This document shows positions 50,971 through 61,085 of a DNA stretch of 64,000 bases, piece after piece. The DNA comes from Candidatus Epilinea brevis (lineage in GTDB: Bacteria; Chloroflexota; Anaerolineae; Epilineales; Epilineaceae): positions 620,001-684,000 of the forward strand of contig JADJUE010000001.1 in NCBI GenBank assembly GCA_016710785.1, in the 5' to 3' direction. The position numbers and the translations under genes are program-made. The notes under the pieces were generated by a model, which was given only the letters and a program-made list of their open reading frames with translations, had not been told where the DNA came from and did not search any database. Every line of letters starts with the position of its first letter. The stretch's first letter is position 1.

Positions 50971-51468
50971 TCAATCCTTGCCCTCGTCGCCCTCCATCGG
51001 CACCTGCATCGCTTGCGAAGGCACAATCTCTGCTTCGGTAGACGGCGACCGGAGCGGTGCGGATGCACCTACCGGGACGCTGACGGCGCCATCCGCAGCA
51101 TTCGTGTTCTCCAGCGACGTGCCGGTCAACCGGTAGATCAGTACCAGACCTAGACCCACCGCCAGCGGGATGAAGCCGAGCAGCATCCAGGGCCCGAAGC
51201 CCAAGGGCGTGCCGGCATTGACCATCCAGCCGATGGGATACATGCCGCAGGACAGGGCGATCCCCAGCGCCGTCAAGATGATGCCCCAACGCAGAGACGA
51301 GTTGCCGTTGCCATTGCCGCGCGGTGCGTCCAACGGACGGACCAGGCCCCGCTCGGCAAGAAACAAGGTTTCGCGGTGGCGCAGGTAGCGCAAGAAGCCG
51401 TAGAGGACGAAGGGGGTCGCTACGATCAGGAAGGCCATGACCATGGCCAGGAATTCATCGGCTTGCAT
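50971..51468 (-). CDS. DUF6249-like membrane protein
   Basis: This 165-residue protein starts at ATG 51468 behind AAGGAG. It has three hydrophobic helices: FLAMVMAFLIVATPFVLYGF, WGIILTALGIALSCGMYPIG and PWMLLGFIPLAVGLGLVLIY. A charged loop RHRETLFLAERG lies between the first two and a soluble, acidic tail ends the protein. The RxxxxLxxxERG loop is typical of DUF6249 proteins, which sit near ECF sigma factors and DUF4097 genes. It lies 147 bases after the DUF4097 gene on the same strand. Function is unknown, probably in envelope stress. Confidence 0.7.
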   Translation of the reverse strand: MQADEFLAMVMAFLIVATPFVLYGFLRYLRHRETLFLAERGLVRPLDAPRGNGNGNSSLRWGIILTALGIALSCGMYPIGWMVNAGTPLGFGPWMLLGFIPLAVGLGLVLIYRLTGTSLENTNAADGAVSVPVGASAPLRSPSTEAEIVPSQAMQVPMEGDEGKD

Positions 51469-51615
51469 CGGTTCTACTCCTTGGGGTTGGGTAGCGTGGT
51501 GGGTCGGATGTCCGTTGAGGTGCTCGGGATGCGTCCGCATCCCAAGCGGAGATCGTCAGATCGGGTGGCGTCATCGGTCGGCCGGCCCGCTCGTGGACGG
51601 CGGAGTCGGCGACGA

Positions 51616-52917
51616 TCAGCGCGCGCCGGCGGGCAACCGGTTCAGGCGGATGTCGCCGAAGCGTCCGCTGATGTCCAGGCGCCCCTTGCCGGCGTTCAGC
51701 CGGCCGGTCATCGTCCGGCCCAACCGGCCCTCCTGGCCGGCCTGTTCGCTGAGGGGGAAGTCGGAGTCGATGTCACCGGCACGGCTCTCCAGGCGCACGG
51801 CGAGGTCGGCATCGGCCGGCAGGCCGACGCTGATGTCGCCCGATTGCTCGCTGGTCACGGTCATGGTGGCTCCCAGAACGTCAGTCAGGTCGATGCCGCC
51901 CATGCCGCCCTTGACCTCCAGCCCCTTGACAATGCGGCCGTCCGACCAATCGAGATCGCCACTGCCTAGCTCCACCAGGGCGGACGCCGCCCGAATGCCA
52001 TCCAGATGCAGGCCGCCGAAGCGGCCCTTCAGGCTGAGGCGTCCGGTGGCCTGAACGGCGCTCAGGCTGGTGCCGCCGCTCTGGCTTTCCACGGTCAGGT
52101 CTCCGGCCGTCACCTCCTTCACGTCGATGTCGCCGAAGCGGTTCTCGACGACCACCGCGGCGGTCCCCGCCTGCACCCGCTCCACGCGAAGATCGCCGCT
52201 CTCTGTTCGCACCGTGAGGCCTCCGCGGACGTCCGCCACGTGCACGGGACCGAAGCGGCTCTTGAGGGTCACCATTCCGCCGTCCGCGCCGACTTCGGCG
52301 ATGTCGACACTGCCGGCGGTGATCTCGGCCGCCAGCGCGCCCCGCATCCGGCGCATCCTCAGGTCACCGAACTGCGAGTGAATGGTGGCGGCGCCACTGA
52401 GGCCTTCCATGTCCAGGTCACCGGCCGTGAGGCTCAGGTCCACCTCGGTGGCGACGGGCAGGGTGATGTCGTAGTCGATCCTGTCGCTCTGATTGGGTCC
52501 GAAATGGAAGCCTCCCTGCTGTGTCTGCTGCGGCGGGCCAACCAGCTTGAGCACGTCCCCCTCTCGCCGGACCTCGACCCTAAGGGCCGCCGCCGCAGCC
52601 TCGGCCTCCGGCCGGCTGTTGCGCTCGGCGTGCTTGCTCAGCCGCACACGCAGCTCGTTCCCGTCGCCCCCGTGTAGCGTCACGTCGCCAAAGCGGGCGT
52701 CCAGCACCAGTTTCCTGGGCTGGAAGTCGGGGACCTTGAGGGTCTCGGTCACCGTCGCCGCCTCCCCCGATCCGACAGCGATCTTCAGATCGCTCAGGTT
52801 CCAGCCCACCTCTGACAGCGCCCGGGCCACGCCCCAGCCCATGAACAAGGACAGCCCGCAGAACATCAGAAAGCCCAGGGCCACCACCAGGGTGACCAGT
52901 TTTCTCGTCCCTCGCAT
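51616..52917 (-). CDS. DUF4097 beta-helix (adhesin-like) envelope protein
   Basis: This 433-residue protein has an N-terminal membrane anchor (LVTLVVALGFLMFCGLSLFMGWG) and about eleven repeats of short strands. Examples are ATIHSQFGDLRMRRMRG, VTLKSRFGPVHVADVRG, VVVENRFGDIDVKEVTAG, LTVESQSGGTSLSAV and LSLKGRFGGLHLDGIRA. The alternation of hydrophobic residues with a conserved FGD/SGD turn is the right-handed beta-helix of DUF4097. Such proteins are anchored outside the membrane and often lie beside sigma/anti-sigma genes. AAGGAG stands before ATG 52917. It is divergent from the ECF sigma gene at 53091. Confidence 0.85.
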   Translation of the reverse strand: MRGTRKLVTLVVALGFLMFCGLSLFMGWGVARALSEVGWNLSDLKIAVGSGEAATVTETLKVPDFQPRKLVLDARFGDVTLHGGDGNELRVRLSKHAERNSRPEAEAAAAALRVEVRREGDVLKLVGPPQQTQQGGFHFGPNQSDRIDYDITLPVATEVDLSLTAGDLDMEGLSGAATIHSQFGDLRMRRMRGALAAEITAGSVDIAEVGADGGMVTLKSRFGPVHVADVRGGLTVRTESGDLRVERVQAGTAAVVVENRFGDIDVKEVTAGDLTVESQSGGTSLSAVQATGRLSLKGRFGGLHLDGIRAASALVELGSGDLDWSDGRIVKGLEVKGGMGGIDLTDVLGATMTVTSEQSGDISVGLPADADLAVRLESRAGDIDSDFPLSEQAGQEGRLGRTMTGRLNAGKGRLDISGRFGDIRLNRLPAGAR

Positions 52918-52990
52918 GCCAAGCTCCTTCGCAGATCCCGACCCGGCGTCGGGCGTGTTCAGGAAGATTGGACTGGGCTCGATGAGGGAA

Positions 52991-53032
52991 GGTTTCAGCT
53001 TGAAACCTGATAGCTCCCGGTGGCTTGAAACC
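52991..53032. promoter_or_regulatory. TGAAACC palindrome and direct repeat in divergent promoter region
   Basis: GGTTTCA-GCT-TGAAACC is a perfect inverted repeat (52991-53007), and TGAAACC recurs at 53026-53032, 25 bp further on. TGAAAC resembles the -35 element of several ECF-type promoters, so the ECF gene may drive itself and the divergent DUF4097 gene from here. Confidence 0.5.
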
Positions 53033-53069
53033 TATGCTCGCGCCAACCGGTCCAAAGCCATGAACCGTG

Positions 53070-53075
53070 TACACT
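53070..53075 (+). promoter_or_regulatory. -10-like box (TACACT) before the ECF sigma gene
   Basis: TACACT ends 16 bases before ATG 53091. If used, it excludes the alternative GTG start at 53067, which lies upstream of the transcription start. Confidence 0.35.
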
Positions 53076-53090
53076 CTCCAGCCACCCACC

Positions 53091-53654
53091 ATGACCCTCA
53101 ACACAGCGGCAGAGGAAGCGACCTTGATCCGCGCCGCGCAGGACGGGGACCTCAGGGCCTTCGAGCGCCTGATGCATTCCCATGCCCCGGCGCTGTATAC
53201 CCTGGCCCTGCGCAGCCTCGGCGACGCGCACGAGGCCGAGAACCTGGTTCAGGAAGCCATGCTGCGGGCATGGAACAGCCTGGAGGGCTTCCGCACCGAG
53301 GCCCGCCTGGGCACCTGGCTCTACCGCATCGTCATCAACCTCTGCTACAACCGCCTGCCGCAACTGCGGCGTCTACCCGAGGGTCTGGACGAGGCGTGGG
53401 CCGCGACGCTGCCCCAGGCCGCGTCCGGACCCGAGGCCCTGTTGACCGACGGCGATTTGCGGCAGTCGCTCCATGACGCCATCGCCGCCCTGCCCGCGCA
53501 GCAGCGCCTCCTGATCACCTTGCGCCATCTGGAGGACCTGCGCTACGATGAGATCGCTGAGCTCACCGGCCTGCCTTTGGGGACCGTCAAGACGGGCATC
53601 CATCGTGGTCGACAGCAGCTCCGCAACGCCCTGGCCGGCGCCGGACTGGCCTGA
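53091..53654 (+). CDS. ECF RNA polymerase sigma factor
   Basis: This 187-residue factor has region 2 in AFERLMHSHAPALYTLALR and AENLVQEAMLRAWNSLEGF through LGTWLYRIVINLCYN. Region 4 is in ALPAQQRLLITLRHLEDLRYDEIAELTG (here as LPAQQRLLITLRHLEDLRY) and LGTVKTGIHRGRQQLRNAL. It differs from the factor at 33084 and is closer to the SigW/RpoE-like group. The next gene starts 12 bases downstream and encodes a membrane protein that may be its anti-sigma factor. The divergent neighbour is the DUF4097 protein, its probable target. Confidence 0.9.
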   Translation: MTLNTAAEEATLIRAAQDGDLRAFERLMHSHAPALYTLALRSLGDAHEAENLVQEAMLRAWNSLEGFRTEARLGTWLYRIVINLCYNRLPQLRRLPEGLDEAWAATLPQAASGPEALLTDGDLRQSLHDAIAALPAQQRLLITLRHLEDLRYDEIAELTGLPLGTVKTGIHRGRQQLRNALAGAGLA

Positions 53655-53665
53655 AGGATCGATCC

Positions 53666-54163
53666 ATGACCCTCCCCATGCGAGACCCAGTCCCATACGC
53701 CGGAGACGACGCGGCTTCGACGCCCACACTGCCCCTGGAAGCGCTGCCGGAGGGTCTGGTCGCCCGCGCCATGGCGCGCATCGCCGCCGACGCGCAGGCC
53801 GGGCGCGCGCGCGCGGTGCGGCAGCCCATGGATGCCCGAGGCCCGGCGATGCGTCCGCAACGCTTCCCGCTGCCGCACATCGCCCTGCCCTTCCTGCCGA
53901 CCGTCCTGACCCTGGCCGCCTTCGCCTTGGTGGCCGCCGGCGGCTTCGCCGCAGTCTGGGTCTGGCGCAGCCACGACCCGCTCCAACAGGCGGAGTTCCT
54001 GCTGAACCTGCGCCAAGGGCTGCTGGACCTGCGCATGGCCTTGCGTCTGGAACCCTGGCTGATCATGACCATCGCCCTGGGGCTGTCTGGAATGGGATTC
54101 TCCGCGGCCGCGCTGGCCGATCGCAACACCTCAGGCCTGCGGCCCGTCGGCCGCCGCGCCTGA
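53666..54163 (+). CDS. Single-module membrane protein downstream of ECF sigma (possible anti-sigma)
   Basis: This 165-residue protein lies 12 bases after the sigma stop. The first 70 residues are soluble and helical (LPEGLVARAMARIAADAQAG). Two membrane segments follow (FLPTVLTLAAFALVAAGGFAAVWVW, longer than usual, and LIMTIALGLSGMGFSAAALA) around an amphipathic loop. No HxxxCxxC zinc motif is present, so it is not a ZAS-type anti-sigma. Position suggests it restrains the sigma factor through its N-terminal part. No family name can be given. Confidence 0.6.
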   Translation: MTLPMRDPVPYAGDDAASTPTLPLEALPEGLVARAMARIAADAQAGRARAVRQPMDARGPAMRPQRFPLPHIALPFLPTVLTLAAFALVAAGGFAAVWVWRSHDPLQQAEFLLNLRQGLLDLRMALRLEPWLIMTIALGLSGMGFSAAALADRNTSGLRPVGRRA

Positions 54164-54180
54164 TGCCACCAGGAGCGAAC

Positions 54181-54639
54181 ATGCCCCCGCCGCGCCCTGC
54201 CGACGACGCCGGATACCTGGAAGCCGCCGCGCGCATCATCTTCATGGGCGGCCTCAACCGTCGGGTGGTGGACAACAAGTGGCCCGGCTTCCGCCTGGCC
54301 TTCAGCGGCTTCGACCCCGATACGGTGGCAGCCATGGGTCCCGATGACGTCGCGCGGCTGAGCCAGGACGACCGGGTCATCAAGTACGCGGCCAAGCTCG
54401 CGGCTGTCGTCCAGAACGCCCAGGCCATCCGGCGGCTGTCGCCACGGCAGGGCGGGTTCGGTGCCTACGTGGACGGTCTGCTGGCGGAGAAGGGTCTTGA
54501 AGGCGCCTGCAAGCAGCTCGCGGCGGACTTCAGCTACATCTCCCTGGAGGGCGCGCGCCATTGGCTGTACAGCACCGGCCGTGACGTCGGCGAGGTCACG
54601 GCCAAGATCCAGGCCAAGTACGCGCCCTTCGACAACTGA
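54181..54639 (+). CDS. DNA-3-methyladenine glycosylase I-like protein
   Basis: This 152-residue protein starts at ATG 54181 behind AGGAG. IFMGGLNRRVVDNKWPGFRLAF followed by GFDPDTVAAMGPDDVARLSQ and DRVIKYAAKLAAVVQNAQAI matches the core of the Tag/adenine glycosylase family. The common FxxGLNWxVVxxKW is here GLNRRVV, with Arg in place of Trp. The family's N-terminal and C-terminal zinc ligands (Cys and His) are not evident in the short protein. It may be a divergent base-excision enzyme or a non-catalytic relative. It lies 17 bases after the putative anti-sigma gene, probably in the same transcript. Confidence 0.7.
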   Translation: MPPPRPADDAGYLEAAARIIFMGGLNRRVVDNKWPGFRLAFSGFDPDTVAAMGPDDVARLSQDDRVIKYAAKLAAVVQNAQAIRRLSPRQGGFGAYVDGLLAEKGLEGACKQLAADFSYISLEGARHWLYSTGRDVGEVTAKIQAKYAPFDN

Positions 54640-54699
54640 AAGGTCCGGCGACGCGGCAACGGCCGCGCCGCCATCTTCGCAACGGAGCCAAGCACAACC

Positions 54700-55962
<1,263 letters not shown>

Positions 55963-56103
55963 GCGCGGTCACGCCCCCGCGAACCCCTCGTCCGCATCCA
56001 CAGGACGAGGGGGACATGGCCGGCTGCGAGCGGGCCGTGGATGGCCCGCGATCACGAGATGAAGACCCAACCCTCAGGGGACCGCAACCAGGGAGCAAGT
56101 ACC

Positions 56104-57090
56104 ATGAACGCACCTTTTCACGTGACCGTCACCGGCGCGGCCGGCAACATCGGCTACGCCCTTCTCTTCCGCATCGCGCGCGGCGATCTCTTCGGCCCGG
56201 AGCAACCGGTGCACCTGCGCTTGCTGGAGATCACGCCGGCCCTAGGCGCCCTCGAGGGGGTGGCCATGGAGTTGGACGACTGCGCCTTCCCACTGCTCTC
56301 GGGCATGACCTTGACCGATGACCCCTCCGTGGCCTTCGACGGCGCCAACTGGGGGCTGTTGGTGGGCGCCCGGCCGCGCGGCCCCGGCATGGAGCGCAAG
56401 GATCTGTTGGGCGCCAACGGGGCCATCTTCACCGTTCAGGGCAAGGCCTTGAACGCCAAGGCGGCCAGCGACATCCGCGTGGTGGTGGTGGGCAACCCGG
56501 CCAACACCAACGCGATGATCGCCATGAACGCGGCACCCGACATCCCCCGCGAACGCTTCTCGGCGATGATGCGCCTGGACCACAACCGCGCCCGCACGCA
56601 ACTGGCGGCCAAGGCCGGCGTGCCGGTGACGGAGGTCACGCAGGTGACCATCTGGGGCAACCATTCGGCCACGCAGTACCCGGACGCCTACCACGCCCGC
56701 ATCGGAGGGCGCCCGGCGTCCGAGGTCATCGGCGACGAGGCCTGGATCAAGGAGACCTTCATCCCCCTGGTCCAGCAACGCGGCGCGGCGGTCATCAAGG
56801 CCCGCGGCCAATCCAGCGCGGCCTCGGCGGCCAACGCCTGTATCAACCACGTCCAGAGCTGGCACCACGGCACGCCTGCCGGCGACTGGGTGAGCATGGC
56901 CATTCCGTCCACCGGCGACTACGGATCACCCGAGGGCGTGATCTTCGGCTATCCGGTGACCATCCAGGACGGCGTCTGCCAGGTGGTTCCGGGCCTCGCG
57001 CTCTCCGACTTCGATCGCGCCCGTATCCAGGCTACCGGCCAGGAACTGCTCGAGGAGCAGGCGGCGGTACGGGAGTTGGGTATCATCTAG
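56104..57090 (+). CDS. mdh: Malate dehydrogenase
   Basis: This 328-residue enzyme of the cytosolic-type MDH group has NAD-binding VTGAAGNIGYALLFRIA, acidic strand end LLEITPALGALEGVAMEL, and substrate arginine loop GARPRGPGMERKDLL. VVVGNPANTNAMIAM, the catalytic Asp in RLDHNRARTQLAAKAG and the catalytic His in TIWGNHSATQYPD complete the active site. It oxidises malate to oxaloacetate. AGGGAG precedes ATG 56104. It is downstream of icd in the same direction. Confidence 0.95.
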   Translation: MNAPFHVTVTGAAGNIGYALLFRIARGDLFGPEQPVHLRLLEITPALGALEGVAMELDDCAFPLLSGMTLTDDPSVAFDGANWGLLVGARPRGPGMERKDLLGANGAIFTVQGKALNAKAASDIRVVVVGNPANTNAMIAMNAAPDIPRERFSAMMRLDHNRARTQLAAKAGVPVTEVTQVTIWGNHSATQYPDAYHARIGGRPASEVIGDEAWIKETFIPLVQQRGAAVIKARGQSSAASAANACINHVQSWHHGTPAGDWVSMAIPSTGDYGSPEGVIFGYPVTIQDGVCQVVPGLALSDFDRARIQATGQELLEEQAAVRELGII

Positions 57091-57146
57091 CCCGGTCCGC
57101 CAAGGCGCCATGCGAACGCGGCGGGTCGGGCCGCGGAGGTCCCCTC

Positions 57147-59288
57147 ATGTTGCGACGCGCCATCCTGACAACGACCTGGTTCTGGATGCTTTGTGGCGGC
57201 ATCCGGCTGGACGCCGCCGCCAACGGTCCCGAGTCCAGAGGATGGTCGCCGTTGCAGGCGGCCACACCCGACCCGTCGCCGCCCCCTCCGGCCGCAGGCG
57301 TTCCGACGGCGCTCCCGCCGCCGGAACGCCTGGGTGGCGATGGGCGCCGATGGGCCTTGTACGCCGACGCCACATCGATCAACGGCATGGCCTGGGCCTC
57401 GCATTGGCGCGGTGGCGAGTTCTGGGCCGCGACCGATGGCGGTGCCCTCAGGCTCGACGACGTGGGCAACCGACTCCGGGAACTGACCAGCTTCGATGGT
57501 CTGCCTTCGAACCGCGTGCTCTCGGTAGCCTTGGATGGGGACGGAACATCGGTATGGTTCGGAACGGCACATGGGCTCGCGCGCCTGGACCCTGATGGCC
57601 GTTGGCTCCACCTGCTGGGCGACTCCGATCAGGGCCGGGCGGTGGACCGACTGGTCGCCGATCCGCGGCGCGGCGACCTGTGGATCCATGCGCCCGAAGG
57701 CCTCTTTCATTGGACCAAGGCCCAGACCATGGAGGACCTCACCGCGCTGCGTGGTCGCTGGTACGACGAGGTGGCGGGGATGGTCCTGGACGAGGTGGAC
57801 GGCGATCTCTGGCTTGCAGGACCGCAGTCGCTCACCCGTCGGGCGGCCGATGGGTCCTGGGCCCGGTTCACCGCACCCGAACTCGGCCTGATGCTCGCAG
57901 GCGGCGTCATCACCTGCCTGGCGATCAGCCCTGACAGACGGCTTTGGTTGGGGACGAGCACTGGACAGGTCTGGCAAGGCAGCGTCACCAGCGGCTTCGT
58001 TCAAGCGCCGGTCACCCATGACTGGGGCCTGGAACCTGACCTGGCCACGACCATCGAGACGCTGGCCGTCGATGAAACCGGCCAGGACATCTGGTTCGCG
58101 GGATCGGGACGCTTCGCCCATGCGGACTTGCTGGACCCAACAAAGTCGGCATCGATCGACGGACGGACCGTCAACGGCCGACGAAGCACAGTCCGGGCCA
58201 TCCTGCCCGTCCCTGACAGCGAATCGGCGCATATGGGCACCGCGGTCGGCTTTCTGACCGCCAGCCCAAGGGTCGGCGGCGCGCTGGTGCATATCCATGC
58301 CGGCGAACCCGTCGAATGGGAGGCGCCTACTGCAGCCCTGGCCTACGAGCCAACGACCGGCGCGGTATGGATCGCCTCGGCACATGGCCGCATCGCCCGC
58401 CGTGACAACGAAGGTCGATGGGTGACAGTCGCGGACGTCAATGCGGATGGATCGGGCCAACCGCCTTTCCTGCTGCGCGATATGGCCCTGGCTACACAGC
58501 AGGGGGAACTATGGCTTGCCACCTCGGACGGCGCGAAGGTTGTCCGGGGCTCGTCGGGCACCGTGGAGTCCGTGGACCTTGGCAGTCTGCTCCCGGCGAC
58601 GGCTCCTGTGTGGTCCGTCGCCGCCGACACCGCTCGCGGGACGATCTGGCTGGGCACCGATGTCGGCGCCGTCCGCATCGGGGGCGACGGCCGGCACCGC
58701 GCCTTCACCCGAGGCGACGGGCTGCCGGACGGAAAGGTCCAGGTCATCGCGGTGGATGGGCGCGACGGCGCAGCCTGGCTCGGCACGCCCTCCGGACTGG
58801 CCCGCGTGGCGGCGGACGGCAGTGTCCGCGTCGTCCGCCGCGCCGACGGCCTGGTCGGCGACCAGGTGCTGGCCCTGGCCATGGACGCCGCGCGTGCCGA
58901 GCTATGGATCAGTACGGACAGGGGTGTGGATGTTCTGGACGGCCGCGGCGTCATCCGCCATATCCTGAGGGTCACGGGCGACCGTGATCGGGTGGACGCC
59001 ATCGCCCTCGACCCCACTTCGGGAGAGCGCTGGCTGGGCACGTTCGGCCGGGGTCTCCTGCGCCAGACCGCCGCCGGCGCCTGGGATCGTTACGGTACCT
59101 TCGATGGTCTGCCGGATCCGAAGGTCCTCAGCCTCCTGGTCGCCGGCGATGAACTGTGGATCGCGACCAACGGTGGGCTGCTGCGCATGTTCGGAACGCC
59201 GAGCGACGCCGGCGTTCGACCGCCGACCGGAATGAGAATCAGCCTGCCGTGGCTGGGCACCCCGGCTCTTGAGTCGGAAAGCGGTTAG
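57147..59288 (+). CDS. Secreted two-component-regulator-propeller (Reg_prop) protein with LP tail
   Basis: This 713-residue protein starts at ATG 57147 behind GGAGGT. A signal peptide (AILTTTWFWMLCGGIRLDAAA) and Pro-rich spacer precede a 14-bladed-type propeller made of ligand-binding-like repeats. They read WFGTAHGLARLDPDGRW, WIHAPEGLFHWTKAQ, WLGTDVGAVRIGGDGR, WLGTPSGLARVAADGS, WISTDRGVDVLDGRG and WIATNGGLLRMFG. This W-[IFL]-G-T-x-x-G-[LV] repeat is the Reg_prop sensor motif of hybrid two-component proteins, but no kinase domain follows. Instead the chain ends with the LP motif in RISLPWLGTP. It may be an extracellular ligand-binding protein. Confidence 0.85.
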   Translation: MLRRAILTTTWFWMLCGGIRLDAAANGPESRGWSPLQAATPDPSPPPPAAGVPTALPPPERLGGDGRRWALYADATSINGMAWASHWRGGEFWAATDGGALRLDDVGNRLRELTSFDGLPSNRVLSVALDGDGTSVWFGTAHGLARLDPDGRWLHLLGDSDQGRAVDRLVADPRRGDLWIHAPEGLFHWTKAQTMEDLTALRGRWYDEVAGMVLDEVDGDLWLAGPQSLTRRAADGSWARFTAPELGLMLAGGVITCLAISPDRRLWLGTSTGQVWQGSVTSGFVQAPVTHDWGLEPDLATTIETLAVDETGQDIWFAGSGRFAHADLLDPTKSASIDGRTVNGRRSTVRAILPVPDSESAHMGTAVGFLTASPRVGGALVHIHAGEPVEWEAPTAALAYEPTTGAVWIASAHGRIARRDNEGRWVTVADVNADGSGQPPFLLRDMALATQQGELWLATSDGAKVVRGSSGTVESVDLGSLLPATAPVWSVAADTARGTIWLGTDVGAVRIGGDGRHRAFTRGDGLPDGKVQVIAVDGRDGAAWLGTPSGLARVAADGSVRVVRRADGLVGDQVLALAMDAARAELWISTDRGVDVLDGRGVIRHILRVTGDRDRVDAIALDPTSGERWLGTFGRGLLRQTAAGAWDRYGTFDGLPDPKVLSLLVAGDELWIATNGGLLRMFGTPSDAGVRPPTGMRISLPWLGTPALESESG

Positions 59289-59499
59289 GGCCGCGCGCGC
59301 CCCTTCCGTCTCCAACGGCTGAGCAAGGCGCTGGCCTCCGGCGGCAGCGGTTCGCCACCGGGAGGCATGTGGATGTCCCAGGTCGCGCCCGGCCGTCTCC
59401 GTCGGAAGACCGATTGCGCGCGGCAAGTCAGGCGGCTATGCTGAGAGGCGGAAGGCTGCGCCCGACGTGCGGTTGCTCGATCACCTGGGAGGTACGCTC

Positions 59500-61035
59500 A
59501 TGTCTCGACGAACCATTCGGCGGTTGACCGGTCCGGCCTGCCTGCTGGTCGTGACTGCCCTGTTGATCGTCGCGGCGCCCATCCGTGCCGACGAGAACCA
59601 TTGGGATCTCATCCGCCCCGCCGGCATCCTGCCGCCGGGTCTGCGCTGGGCAGCGCAGGCCCATGACCCAGTGCGCAACCGCCTGATGTTCTTCGGCGGC
59701 TTCGACACCAGCGGCTCACAGGCCGGCGACCTCTACACCCTGGACCTGAGCGCCGACGCCTTCGTCAACCTGCGCCCGCGCGGCACCCTGCCGGCGTCAC
59801 GGGAGCGGGCGGTCATGGCCTTCGACACAGCCGGTGATCGCGCCGTGCTCTTCGGTGGCTACAACGGCGGCAGCATCTACCTCGACGAAACCTGGTTCCT
59901 CGAGTTGAGCGACCCCCTGCGTGGCCCGGAATGGAAGAAGATGCCCTTCGCCGCCAGCAAGCCGGCCCCGCGCCTGGGCGCCTCCATGGTGCACCTGCCC
60001 GCGGCCGCCGGCGCCGGTCGCATGATCCTCTTCGGCGGCTGGGACGGCGTCAACCGCCGGGCCTACCAAGACGTCTGGGCGCTGTCCCTGGGGCGGGGCA
60101 AGGAAGCCTGGACCAAGCTCAGTCCGGCGGGGACAGCTCCGGCCGCCCGTGACGGTCATGTGGCCATCTTCGACGCGGCGCGCAGCCGCATGCTGGTCTA
60201 CGGCGGCTGGAATCGCCAGCGCACCGACGTCACCCTGGACGACCTCTGGGAGCTGGACCTGCGCCCGGGCCAGGAACGCTGGACCGAACTCACACCGTCC
60301 AATCCCCGTCCGCCGGCCCAGGCCTGGATGTCCGGGGTGGTGGACGACTGCCCCGACACGCGCCGCCTGCTGCTGTTCGGCGGCTGGAACGGATTTTCCG
60401 ACAGCGCCTTCACCTGGGCTCTGGCTCTGGATGGCGCCGCGGCCTGGACCCGTCTGGATCCCTCCGGCGCCAAGCCCCGCCCGCGCGACAGCCACGTGGC
60501 GGCCTACGATGCCAACGGTCGGCGGATGGCCATCTTCGGCGGCTGGGAGAACGAAGGCGATCTCATGCGCGACACCTGGGTTCTGGGCCTGGCGCCCTGC
60601 GGCGGTCCGGCGCCGACGACCGCCATCCCCACCTCGCCCACAGCGACGTCGACGATCACCCCCACGCCCCGCCCCGGTAGCCCCACCAGCGAGCCGACCC
60701 CCACGGTCGATCCGCGCCGGTCGCCCACGCCCGACCTGGTGGGGACCCGCGTGGCCCAGACGCTGACCGCCATCGCGCCCCGCCCTTCAGAAAGCCCCAC
60801 GCCGGACCTGCGCACCGCCGTGGCCCTGACCTTGACCGCCCTGGCACCTAGCCCCACGCGCTCGTCGACCCCGGATCTGATGGGCACCATCGTGGCCGGC
60901 ACGCGCACGGCCTTGGCGCCGACGACAACGCTGACGCCGAACCTGTTGCTCACCCGGATCGCCATGACCTTGACCGCCGTGGCGGCAACCCCCGTCGTGG
61001 CCGCGCGGGTGCACCTGCCGCTGCTCTCGCGCTGA
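59500..61035 (+). CDS. Secreted kelch-repeat protein with repeated TPDL linker and LP tail
   Basis: This 511-residue protein starts at ATG 59500 behind GGGAGGT. The signal peptide (CLLVVTALLIVAAPIRA) precedes about six kelch blades (NRLMFFGGFDTSGSQAGDLY, DRAVLFGGYNGGSIYLDETW, GRMILFGGWDGVNRRAYQDVW, SRMLVYGGWNRQRTDVTLDD and RRMAIFGGWENEGDLMRDTW). A linker of about 130 residues follows and contains four tandem units of the form TPDL-x3-T-x-V-A-x-T-x-T-A-[IL]-A-P. The last residues VHLPLLSR are the LP motif. It is a surface or secreted kelch lectin-like protein, ligand unknown. The preceding spacer 59289-59499 shows no clear gene. Confidence 0.82.
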   Translation: MSRRTIRRLTGPACLLVVTALLIVAAPIRADENHWDLIRPAGILPPGLRWAAQAHDPVRNRLMFFGGFDTSGSQAGDLYTLDLSADAFVNLRPRGTLPASRERAVMAFDTAGDRAVLFGGYNGGSIYLDETWFLELSDPLRGPEWKKMPFAASKPAPRLGASMVHLPAAAGAGRMILFGGWDGVNRRAYQDVWALSLGRGKEAWTKLSPAGTAPAARDGHVAIFDAARSRMLVYGGWNRQRTDVTLDDLWELDLRPGQERWTELTPSNPRPPAQAWMSGVVDDCPDTRRLLLFGGWNGFSDSAFTWALALDGAAAWTRLDPSGAKPRPRDSHVAAYDANGRRMAIFGGWENEGDLMRDTWVLGLAPCGGPAPTTAIPTSPTATSTITPTPRPGSPTSEPTPTVDPRRSPTPDLVGTRVAQTLTAIAPRPSESPTPDLRTAVALTLTALAPSPTRSSTPDLMGTIVAGTRTALAPTTTLTPNLLLTRIAMTLTAVAATPVVAARVHLPLLSR

Positions 61036-61073
61036 CCAAGGGACGGCGGTGCTTGCTCCGCGCCGCCGTGGAC

Positions 61074-61079
61074 TATCAT
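61074..61079 (+). promoter_or_regulatory. -10 box (TATCAT) giving a leaderless FAH-family transcript
   Basis: TATCAT ends 7 bases before ATG 61086, the same distance as in the LPG-synthase-like gene at 23303. No ribosome site precedes the start codon. Confidence 0.45.
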
Positions 61080-61085
61080 CAGCAA

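Noticed and set aside
59289..59385. Minus-strand segment TWDIHMPPGGEPLPPEASAL ending in TAA near the Reg_prop stop
   Set aside because: The codons look plausible, but no start, ribosome site or family could be found; too short to call.
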